Positions 21,931 through 32,480 of a stretch of 64,000 nucleotides of DNA are shown here, piece after piece. Every line of letters begins with the position of its first letter. Position 1 is the stretch's first letter. Location: positions 1-64,000 of the forward strand of contig NW_019029056.1 in assembly GCF_002105155.1 (NCBI RefSeq), written 5' to 3'. Both the position numbers and the translations under genes were made by a program. The notes beneath the pieces are model-generated. The model saw only the letters and a list, made by a program, of their open reading frames with translations, was not told the origin of the DNA and searched no databases. Source of the stretch: Lobosporangium transversale (lineage: Eukaryota; Mortierellomycota; Mortierellomycetes; Mortierellales; Mortierellaceae).

Positions 21931-22789
21931 TACGTAAAACTTGGTCTGCAACATAGAACCGAGGGGACCCACAGTACACTTGCTCATGATCCACACTACG
22001 TATCTTTACTCAGTGGTCTGACCTATACCTGGATACAATATGTCGATAATCTAAGCATGAGCCAGAAGGCAATAATCGTCTTTGGGATTACCAGGCATAC
22101 ACAGGAGGCGCGGAATGATACATGTGGAAGAGCAATAAAGCATTATAGATTGTCTCTACATTGAGGGAGAGATGTGACATAACCTGCTGCAGATATTTCC
22201 GAGGGTACGTACTAAGAGAGCAGCCTCCAAAAAATACTAGACTAGCACTAGGTGTATATTAAAGTTAACATTGACCTTGGACTTTATTCTCCGAGAAATG
22301 TGAGATGCAACACAACAATCAGGTGAGAGAAGACATAGAACCCTTAAAGATATAGCAATCCTTAAGAGAGGATTTGCAACGAAAAAAAAAAAAAAAAAAA
22401 AACGCAGATCACCACGTGGACTAGCAATGGTAGGTATAGTGAAATTGACGTCAAGTGGTTGGTAGGCAGACTTTTCTGCTTATACGTTTAGACAATATTG
22501 ACAAGATGGCTCGGGTCGTTTTGAGGGTTGAGTATTTTTCATGAAAGACAACAAGAGTCACCCAGAGTTAATCACCAGCAGGTTACCATGCACAAGCGAA
22601 GACGACATGGTATGTCCTCCTTAGGCGACGAGAATGTTTGTACGGACTACATTCAGACTCCTAATCGTGCTTTATTTAATTTAACGTAGAAGAAATGTGG
22701 CTGGCCAACTGCATAACGCCGGCACGCCTTCATTCCTTTATCCTTGATCTGGACTACGTTCTCTTTATTTTATCTCAATGTCTCTTCTA
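21931..22789. other. Spacer between copies 5 and 6
   Basis: No intact gene seen. An A-run lies at 22382-22401. The segment 22510-22570 is the inverted shared 3' flank of the array unit, belonging to copy 6. Confidence 0.45.
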
Positions 22790-23026
22790 CTAAACTGCTG
22801 CAGCTGCGGTTGTTTGTTCTGCTTGCTCGGCTTCCTTAGCCTTTCTGATTGCTAGTGTCTTTTGAAGACTTGGTTGATACATAGGCGGCACAGTCCCTTT
22901 GTCCTCAACTAGAGGTAAGATTGACACTTGAGGTCGCGACTCCATCATGCGTCTAAGCATGATATTCCAAAGCCACGTCGGCAAGTTTCTGGTAATATAA
23001 CGAGTTATCCTGGCGATCAAACCCTG

Positions 23027-23059
<33 letters not shown>

Positions 23060-23069
23060 GTAGTAGTAA

Positions 23070-23131
<62 letters not shown>

Positions 23132-24976
23132 TTGAGGAGTTAAAATCATTGCGATCGATCAATAAAAGTTTTCTTCACCTGCACCCTTCTCTAAAACACA
23201 TCTCCATTACCTTTGCGGTCGCCTTGGATAGTGCTCGCCCATTCTCAAAAGCTTTTATGGCAACTGGGTAACGCTCTGCTTTATACTCTCTGAAGGCTTC
23301 TGTCATTTCTTCGACTGCCGTCGAATCTAGCACACTAATCCAATTTGCTAATGCCACTGCATCCTGCATTGCATTCATAGCACCAGCACCGCTAGCTGGA
23401 TGGATCTAATGAATAATAATGTATAAAAAAAAGTTTTCATTTTCTTGTTAGTAGAGAAAAGGCCATTGAATACTCCAAATGTTCAACAGAGCAAAAAGTT
23501 TTCATTGCTCTTTTTCATTATTTTGTATCATACATGTACCTTGTGGCAAGCTGCTCACATGCAGACCAACAAATAGAGTTAAGAGATTAAGGAATGGAGC
23601 ACAGCAGTGTTATATCATATGATTGCATTTAAATAATGAAATCCAACAAAACAAGCAAATAAAGTGGCATTACCATCCCCAATGAGGACCGTCCTTCCTG
23701 AATACCATGTATCAAACACTTTCTCTTCCAGCATGACCTTGGTGATCAGCGGTGTGTTGTCGATGAGGTCTCCAATAGTCATATCATTGTTCTTGCCGCC
23801 AGGAACTGGAAAGTCTCGGACCTCTTTACACATTTCAATTGTAGCTTCAGGGCCCCATTCTGAGTTTCTGAAGCTGTCATGGTCCTTAGAACTTTTATTG
23901 TCCAAGTATTGAGTAACACCCCAACAAAAGATATTCTCTTTCACTGTTAAGTACCCCCACTTGCATCCGCAGAGAACAAGAGTGGGAAAGAAGATACAAT
24001 AAATGATGTGTGCTTGTATTTTTTTTATTCTTTTGTTGCACAAAATACTTACAGAATATGGTTTGTTATCCCCAATAACATTTCGGAAAAGACAGAAGGG
24101 ATCTGCCAAGTCTGGATATCTTTCAGGATCCATTGGTTTAGTCTGTCCGACAAGACAAACAGAGGTGAATGGTAAAGCTCCGTCATCTGAAGATGGTAGC
24201 CGACCTTCTTTCTTTAGTGATTCATAGAGGCTCTGTCGGACAGCACTATAAGCACCGTCAGCACCAACAAGGATATCACCTTCTGCAACTGTCTTATCTG
24301 AGAACTGGATTTGGACACCATTCTGCAGATTCTGCTTAATGGATAGGACCCGCTTTCCTAGGAAGATTTTGTTAGGCGGGATCTGTCGAAATAACAAGCC
24401 ATAAAAGGCCGAACGGGAGAGGATATATCCTGGAAAACCCCCCCTAGAATAATCATTAATAGTAGATAAAACGTTGTTGAAAGGCCTAGGTTCTATAGCA
24501 TGTACGTATTCTCATGGCATTTGTTTCCTTGGATCCTTACATCTTGGCACACTCTTTGAAGTCCAGCGAATACTCTAATGTGCGTTCTTCATTATATTGG
24601 TCAATTGTTAAAGCTTGCTTCCCAAGGCTGGAATATTCATCGTAAATACCAATCTGTTTGAACAATGGTGCCACGTTCGAGCCTATCGCTAATGCAGATC
24701 CTATTATTTTTATTTTAATGTATTCAGTCAAAATAGATCTTAGACACATGCGACAGTACCTTTTTTTAAAAGTGTCATTTTGAAAATGTAAAATTTATGA
24801 ATAGAGGATTCTTTTTCTTTACCTAACGGCTTGACTTCAGTCATACGATCGTAGATCTCATATGGGACACCCGCCTTTTCAAGAAGGATACCTAATGTGA
24901 GTCCGGCAATACCAGCACCGACGATTAGCACTGTGGGCTTGGTGTCTGGTGTTATCAAAGGATGTTCTGCTGGCAT
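22790..24976 (-). CDS. FAD-dependent monooxygenase, array copy 6
   Basis: Minus-strand exons: 24976-24823, 24700-24541, 24443-24053, 23959-23674, 23550-23540 (11 nt), 23405-23211, 23023-22790; 476 aa. The N-terminus MPAEHPLITPDTKP resembles copy 2, with GAGIAG following. Exon 3 has GDILVGADGAYSAVRQ and is nearly identical to exon 3 of copy 5. The GD motif is GD-ACHK-IHPASGAGAMN. The last intron (23024-23210) carries a long trinucleotide repeat. Intron lengths otherwise match the family. Probably a cytosolic NAD(P)H-dependent hydroxylase of unknown substrate. Confidence 0.87.
23031..23131 (+). repeat. Trinucleotide microsatellite in the last intron of copy 6
   Basis: ATT repeats (about 8 units) pass into AGT repeats (about 25 units). 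The leucine/isoleucine and valine reading frames over it are artefacts of the repeat. It is unique to this copy among the array members. Confidence 0.9.
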
Positions 24977-26520
24977 TAGTATTTCCTCTATTTAATTTCG
25001 ATATTAGAAGTTGTTAATGGAGGATCAGGAATGGAGGAGTGGGAATGGAGGAGTGGAGAAGTGAAGAAGAGGGAAATCGAGCGAATCCAGGAATAAGATT
25101 AATTATCAATAGTTACTCAAACTTTATTATTGCCACATTGCAAACGCCAATCGAGATAACGGTTGGGTTAAGTATGATTGAATCGCCTTACTCTACAAAT
25201 AGTGGCTGCTTTTTGTAAAAAACGACAGTTCCTGCAGACTAGCACAGGGTGGATTTCATCCTCTTAGCTATAATATCTAGAAGATAAAATACGTCTTTTA
25301 AGATAGGCATGTGGTGTTTGGTGACGACCACATGTCGTCTCCTCTATCGTGACACTGTTTTCTCTGCTTTTTTATGACCTCATAATCTGCCGATATTGCC
25401 GCCTCAGGAGCCAGTCTTTCGTCAGTGGAGCTGAGGGTGAAGCTGTATCCTGCGCTTCTGCCCCTCGGCTATTCAGAAGCGTACCTTCAATAAAGCACAG
25501 CAGCCTACCTCCTCTCCATGGCAATAGAGCAAGCAGCAAAGAGCATATCGGTAAACTTACAGAAGTGGAGACACAACTTAATCCGTTCTATAAGGAATGG
25601 GCCATTAAAGGCATTGGTAGAACACAAGGAGGGCTTGGGATGAAGAATGCATTCAGGTCGTCAACCGTTTGCTCAAGATGGTTGGTGGTTCAGTTGGTGC
25701 GAAAAGAAAAGAGGCTGATAAGGCTGTGATTAGGAAAATTTTCCTTCAATGTCAGGCTTCCTTCTTTACGCGAGTCATTCCAATCTTCGTTTGAACAATG
25801 GAGGAATAATTTTTCTTTCTTTCTTTCTCTTTCTTTAACTCTTCGCCATATATCCATCTTTTCATTCTTCCTTCCAGTTCAGATCGCTTGGTTACATATT
25901 CTTCGGTGTGGATAAATATTATACATCTAAGAAGTGTACGAGCTGCCAAAACTTTGTAGGCCAAGTTGATGCTCGCTGACTATAATGTTTCAAGTGTAAA
26001 CCATTTATACACAGAGATGTGAGGGCCCATCACAACATAGTCAGCTTCGCCCGTGGTCATCTACTCTACTAACAGTAATCCCTATATCTTCAACCAACAG
26101 ACAAGGATCCTTGGATGGATGGCAATCGCTCAGTTCACACCAAACGTCAAACACCATCCGAGACAAGAAGCAAGAAAAATCACTTAGTCTAAAACATATG
26201 CGTATCAGCAAACACGTTAGACTAGTTTGGAGTAAGCAATCTGTCTATTGTCACGTCTCTGGCATACTTTTTGTTTTTAGTGATGCTCATTACATGTGTT
26301 TTCAAACGCCCTCAGAAAATCATTCAGTTATTGGCTCAATTGCAACGTGGCAAGGGGAGACAGAAAATAATGTCAGCGGATTGGTGCCCTGACTTTCTCC
26401 GATCAATTTTACGCCTTGGCTGCGGCTTCGCACATTGGTTGTGTTACTTTGATCTTTGTCCGGATGAATCTCAAAGTTCATGAATGAATGAAATGGAGAT
26501 GGCATAGCACAGGCTACTTC

Positions 26521-26561
<41 letters not shown>

Positions 26562-26570
26562 CCTTTTTGT
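24977..26570. other. Spacer between divergent copies 6 and 7
   Basis: About 1.6 kb with no gene I can support. Open stretches at 25349-25729 (starting at GTG) and 26111-26392 have no recognisable motifs and no clear start or intron structure. The copy 7 promoter does not share the module of copies 1-5. A T-run of about 32 nt lies at about 26530-26561. Confidence 0.45.
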
Positions 26571-26572
26571 TT

Positions 26573-26615
26573 TTATTTTATTTTATTTTATTTTATTTTA
26601 TTTTATTTTATTTTT
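26573..26615 (+). repeat. TTTTA pentanucleotide repeat
   Basis: About eight tandem TTTTA units end some 20 bp before the ATG of copy 7. They probably lie in the 5' leader or core promoter. Confidence 0.8.
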
Positions 26616-26637
26616 TGAATAACACAAAGAAATTAAA

Positions 26638-26865
26638 ATGCCTACTGATCATCCTCTGATTAAACCAGCCAAGAAACCGACTGTGCTGATTGTGGGCGCA
26701 GGAATAGGTGGACTCACCCTGGCTACACTGCTTCATAAAGCAGATGTACCATTTCAGTTATACGATCGTATGACTGAAATCAAACCATTGGGTAAAGAAT
26801 TGTTATAACCTTTCAACTTCACAATATCAGAGAAAGCATCGTTTCAATACTTCAATAATGTTTCT

Positions 26866-26901
<36 letters not shown>

Positions 26902-27576
26902 CGCAAACCAGGGTCGGCACTATCCCTTGGTGTCAATGTAATTCCATTGATGCAACAGCTGGGCCTTTATGAAGAAATTCTATCACTTTCCAAACGTCCC
27001 AAATCTGTCGACAACTACAGCGAAGACCTCCAGCTGCAATTCTCCATGTCTTTTCAACCTTCGGATGAAATGTTAGTCTTTCTCCTTTAAGGGCTCTCTC
27101 ATGCCAGTTTTTTATGCTTTAAATGATTGGTATCGGCGTACTAATTTTTTTTTTTTTTTTTTTTTTTTGCTTTACGTGAATAGGAGCGGTTTTACTGGAG
27201 GCATTCTTTCGAGGTCTTTATTTCATCAGCTTCTTTTTCGCCAAATCCCCTCAGATCGGATCCATATGAATAAGCGAGTATTATCAATGCAACAGAATGA
27301 ACACGGTGTCCGACTTCAATTTTCAGATGGAAGCTCTGCAGATGGTGATATCCTTGTCGGAGCTGATGGAGCCTACAGTGCAGTCCGCCAAAGCCTTTAC
27401 CAATCCCTAAAGAGGAAGGATCAACTGCCTGAGATTGATGATGGTGCTTTACCATTCAGTTGTGTCTGTTTGGTGGGCCAGACCAAGCCCATGGATCCTG
27501 AAAAGTTTCCGGAATTGCAAGATCCCGCTTGCCATTTTAGCATAGTTGTTGGTGATGACAAACCTTATTCGGTAAG

Positions 27577-27607
<31 letters not shown>

Positions 27608-28706
27608 CGCCTCCATCATCACCCAATCTGATTTCCTTTTTTTCGTGCAGTGGAGTACTTTGACTACCAAAGGCAATATTTACTGTTGGAGTGTAGCTTT
27701 AAACCTTGACAAGGAAAGCTCTAAGGATCATGATAGTTTCCGAAACACGGAGTGGGGCCCCGAAGCAGCAACAGCAATGTGTAAGGATGTACGTGATTTC
27801 GCTCTTCCTGGAGGTCGAGGCCTCGGCAGGAAGATGACATTGGGAGACCTTATTGATCAAACACCTTTGATCTCCAAAGTTATGTTGGAAGAGAAGGTCT
27901 TTACTACTTGGCATGCAGGCAGAACCGTACTCCTGGGTGATGGTAAGGAGAAAAGAGGAAAAAAAAAATACATTCCATTCTTGATTTACAGAATCGTTCT
28001 AATTTCTGCATATTTTTGAATATATTTTTTAAATATTGACAGCGTGCCACAAGGTATGGTGAAGATAGGTCAAGTATATTTAGTCTATTACAATGTTGTT
28101 TTCGATGAAAGGTACTAATCTTTATTTCTTTTTCTTTTTTAAAAAAATCACTAGATTCACCCGGCAAGTGGTGCAGGTGCTATAAATGCAATGCAAGATG
28201 CTGTCGCACTGGCGAACTGGATCAGTATCCTGGATACAACTACAGCGGAGGATATTGAGATGGCTTTTAGAGAATACAAAGAAGAACGTTATCCTGCTGC
28301 TGTGGCCTCGTTTAACGCAGGACAAGCTCTTTCTCGACTTCGAGGAACGGTAAGAGTGTGGGAGAGAGCAACATGCAGTGCACATGCTTATGGAAGTTTA
28401 TTTTTTTAATTTTTTTTTTTTTTTTTTTTTTGATTCTCGAAACAGAGCTTCAAAGCCAGATTCGTCCGCTTCCTCACGCGGAACATGCCTGCATGGATGT
28501 ATCGGATTGCAGTGAAGAGCATGGTTGCAAATCGTCCACAGGTATCATTCCTTCCACAGATAGAAGATAAAGGCCTGGAGCCACCCAAGTATCAACCTAG
28601 TCTCCAAAAGACACTAGCCATCAGGAAGGCAAGGGAAGAAGCAGCCGCTGCCTCCGCTTCTAATACTCTTGAAACGGTGAAAGAGCAGGAGCCGAGTATG
28701 AAATGA
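26638..28706 (+). CDS. FAD-dependent monooxygenase, array copy 7 (divergent)
   Basis: Exons 26638-26791, 26912-27071, 27184-27571, 27651-27942, 28043-28053 (11 nt), 28155-28349, 28446-28706; 486 aa. The start is ATG 26638 (MPTDHPLIKP). Motifs: GAGIGG, GDILVGADGAYSAVRQ, and GD-ACHK-IHPASGAGAINAM. It is clearly more diverged than copies 1-6, with different residues after the Rossmann fold (LATLLHKADVPFQLYDR), one codon fewer in exon 3 and two more in exon 4. It keeps the microexon. The intron 2 donor is GTTAGT. Four of its six introns carry T-runs of 20 nt or more upstream of the acceptor. Substrate unknown. Confidence 0.86.
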
Positions 28707-28776
28707 AGTGAAGATTAGATGTAAGGATGGATTGCATATTGAGCATTAAAGGTACATACCATGCATCAAAATATAA

Positions 28777-28811
<35 letters not shown>

Positions 28812-29356
28812 TGAAGAGAATTCGTTTTCAAGGCCATGTCCCATGTCCCAGATCCTAACTGAATGCAGTTGCATGAATGCACATATTATATGTATACATA
28901 TAATGTATAAACTTGTTTCTTCTAAACTGAGAAACGATGAAAGATGTTTGAGCAAAATGAAGACAAACGTTAAACAGCAAAACTATCAATCATTTGTGTA
29001 TTTGTGATACATTCCACATGCACGCCCATGGGTACACAACAAAAAAATGCACGCGGTTGCAACAAGCTATTGGTTGAAGTCAAGAAAACAATAATTCATC
29101 CAAGTTTCTCGACACTCATTGCGATTCATCATTCGACATCTATTTTCCGGGACGAGATGAGAGAACAAATATTTTCTCTTTCTACTTGACTTCACTTCTT
29201 TCATTGCTCCTTTTTTTCTATAAATTAATTTATTTGTTTTCTCTGTTCACTTTCTTTCCAATCCTTTACGCATAACATAGTTCGTAGAATTAGACCCAAG
29301 GAATATACTCATTTAGTCAAATCAAGACAGGAAAAGGAAAAAAAAAAAAAAAAAAA
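28707..29356. other. Spacer between copies 7 and 8
   Basis: No gene seen. A-runs lie at about 28783-28810 and directly before the start of copy 8 (29339-29356). Confidence 0.5.
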
Positions 29357-29979
29357 ATGATTGCTGATAGCCCACAGATAAAACGCACTGATAACCCATC
29401 GATCCTGATCGTAGGCGCCGGAATTGGTGGTCTCACATTGGCAATACTTCTTGAAAAGGCTGGTGTACAATATGAGATCTTTGACCGTATGGCTGAGATC
29501 AAGCCTTTGGGTATAAAAAAAAGATCGACATCTATTGACGGAAAATCAAAACCAAAATAAAAATAAATAAAATACAATATTAATCAAAAAAAAAAAAAAA
29601 AATGTCATTACTAGGTTCTGCATTGATGCTCGGTTCAAATGTAACCCCATTGTTCAAACAACTTGGGATCTACGATGAATTTATTTCGCTGGCCAGGGTT
29701 GTCTATTCTGTCGATACCCTTAATGAAGAACGTGAGATCGAAGTACCCATGCCCTTGGCACCCATTGTCGAAATGTGAGTTTTGTTTAAAAGTGTTGTCA
29801 GTCTCTTCCTCTTTTTCACTCATTCCGACAGTTTGATGAACAGTTGTTAATTACTTTCTGCAAAGAGAATAAGAGCCCGAATGTTCTTTATCAACTTCAT
29901 CAAACGAAAACAGGATTAGGATTCTACTGCCTCATTGCTCAACGCTCTCTTCCACACCTATTTCGCTACCCCTCATTAG

Positions 29980-30013
<34 letters not shown>

Positions 30014-31177
30014 CGCAGGGGTGGGCATAAGAATTACATTGTTACTCGATCTGTGCTCTATGATTTACTCCGTCGTCAGATCCCCGCCCAAAAAGTCCAT
30101 TTGGGTAAACGTGTGTTGAGTTTCACACAGGATGAATATGGAGTTGAACTTCAATTCTCGGACGGATCAGTCGCTCTTGGAGATGTTCTTGTGGGAGCTG
30201 ATGGTGCCTATAGTGCTGTTCGTCAGAGTCTATATAAGGAATTGAAGAAGGAAGGAAAATTACCCAGTTCAGACGATGGATCTTTACCGTTCAGCTGTGT
30301 TTGTCTAGTTGGACAGACCAAACCTCTGGATCCGATTCAATATCCTAGATTGAATAAAGAGTATTGCGAATTCAATTATGTGATTGGCAAGGACAAGCCG
30401 TACTCGGTAAGTAAGAGCTTGGTGACCACGTGTGATGGCCATTGCTGTTGTTATCCCTCCCTTTCTTTTTGTATGATTGTTTAATTATTTCTTTCTTTTA
30501 ATTTACACACAGTGGGCAACTTGGACAACCAGAGGCAACATCTACTGCTGGAGTGTAACTCTCTATCTTAACAAAGAGAGCTCCAAAGACAATGACAGTT
30601 TCCGAAACTCAGAGTGGGGTCCTGAAGCAGCAACAGCAATGAGTAAGGATGTCCGAGATTTTCCGGCTGTAGGCGAATATCTTGACAATGGCCTGACCAT
30701 CGGGAACCTTATCGATAATACCCCCTTGGTATCCAAGGTCATGCTAGAGGAGAAAGTCTTTGGTACCTGGTATCATGAACGCACTGTCCTTTTAGGCGAT
30801 GCATGCCACAAGGTAAAAAGTTTTTTTTTTTTATCTGAACTGAAAGAACTGAAAGAAAGATCATAATGTCAAATATTCATCACATTCATTGTCTTCTTCA
30901 ATTTGCTCAAAATTACATAGGTCCATCCAGCAAGTGGTTCAGGCGCAGTGAACGCAATCCATGACGCCGTTGCATTGGCCAACTGGCTCAGTGTCTTGAA
31001 TTCGAATAAGGTAGTTCATATTGAGAGGATCTTCAAGGAGTATAGAGCCGAACGATACCCTGCTGCGCTGGCAGCTTTTGCGTCTGGACAAACACTTTCT
31101 AAACTTAGAGCGTCGGTAAGTCTCGCCGAGCCAAGGCTGGAATATATACTCAAAATCCCTCTTGAGCTACCCATTCA

Positions 31178-31209
<32 letters not shown>

Positions 31210-31496
31210 CACTTCGACCTATCAAGGGATGGAAGGCAGCAATAGCAAGGTTCATTGTACGGAATCTACCACTCTGGTTGTACAAGATCATGCTGAAGAA
31301 TCTGGTTGCCCATCGTCCTCAAGTTTCATTCTTGCCTTTGGTGGATGACAGCAAAGGAACATTGGCAGCGAAACATCAGCCAAGTTTAGAAAAGACTTTA
31401 GCAATCCATAAGAAATTGGAGGAAAAGAAAGCCTCAACCCCCTCTGTCAAAACTACCTCGGCATCAGCAGCAGTGGCAGCAGCAACCGCCATTTAG
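29357..31496 (+). CDS. FAD-dependent monooxygenase, array copy 8 (microexon fused)
   Basis: Six exons: 29357-29510, 29615-29774, 30019-30406, 30513-30812, 30921-31115, 31227-31496; 488 aa. Motifs: GAGIGG near residue 20, GDVLVGADGAYSAVRQ, and an uninterrupted RTVLLGDACHK followed by VHPASGSGAVN. This is the only copy in which the ACHK codons are joined to exon 4, so the intron present at that point in all other complete copies is absent here. The C-terminus ends in an Ala/Thr-rich tail. The ATG follows an A-run of about 18 nt. It is the last member of the array and adjoins the MFS transporter gene. Substrate unknown. Confidence 0.87.
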
Positions 31497-31999
31497 GGGA
31501 TATGTGCATACATGTATATATATTTCTAATGGCTCTTTGAAAGTTCATTAATCCATCCAGCAAATACCGAATTCAATTTTAAAAGAAGTAATTTTACGCG
31601 TCAAAGACACATAATTTTCCCAAAAAAAATATATGCATGGTAAATACCTCTGCTGCTGCGTTTTGTCATCAATCGACATCATTATAATAAACAATAAAAA
31701 CCACAATGCTGCAAAGAGTCATTTGGATAATAATGAGCGGGCTTTTTTACGCAGCATCGGGTAAATGGGGTAGAGTTACTCACGTTTAATAGCTGCTTGT
31801 ATCACTGTCGCACACACTCACCAAGCCTTGCTTTGTCAGGAAAGGCCAGAGTGAACGTGATAAAAAAAAACCAAATAAGAAAAAAAAGATGGCTGCTGCG
31901 CTGATTTCCTTTTTTTACTACATGGCTTAGTAAATGATTTTTAAGGTATACACATGTCTATATTATATCTATAATCGCGTCCAAGATTCTTGTTCAGGG

Positions 32000-32033
<34 letters not shown>

Positions 32034-32376
32034 TTGCTGCGCTGTTTACTTCTGTGGATCCATGGCAGAACAACTTTCTTATTTCTTCATTCTGTTTCTA
32101 ATCGTGTAGATGTATCGTCTGAGGTTAAATGCCATAAGCATTCTCTTTTTTCCCCCTTTTTTGCGTCATCTTGAAGGAAAACTTTAAAATCAAAAGAGCG
32201 GCGCATCCTCAAAAATCTCAAAAGAACTATTGAAAGACTGCGGCGCATTGTTCAAGATGAATTCTTAGCTGGCTTTGACTTTGCAGGGAAAGAATTCAAA
32301 ATTAGCTTCCCTCCCTGGAAGAACATATTGCCAAGTTGTTTTTAATTTCATTGACCCTCTTGCTAATGACTAAAAA
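31497..32376. other. Spacer between array and MFS gene
   Basis: No gene seen. It contains an A-run of about 30 nt at 32002-32031 and GC-richer islands (GCGGCGCATC at about 32199, GCGGCGCATT near 32241) that could be regulatory repeats; no factor is assigned. Confidence 0.4.
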
Positions 32377-32377
32377 A

Positions 32378-32387
32378 CTATAAAAGG
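32378..32387 (+). promoter_or_regulatory. TATA box of the MFS gene
   Basis: CTATAAAAGG lies about 95 bp before the ATG, an excellent match to a eukaryotic TATA element at a plausible distance. Confidence 0.6.
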
Positions 32388-32480
32388 AGGCCAAAAAAAA
32401 CATTTAAAATATTCCCCCTTCTCACAACAATCCATATCATATTCATAGATCCCTCTCTGCCCAACTGACTTTTTATAATC

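Noticed and set aside
22928-23162. Poly-Val and poly-Leu/Ile reading frames
   Set aside because: They come from the ATT/AGT microsatellite in an intron of copy 6.
25349-26483. Candidate genes in the copy 6/copy 7 spacer
   Set aside because: The first starts at GTG and neither has a motif, clear splice sites or a neighbouring exon. They could be old transposon debris but nothing supports a call.
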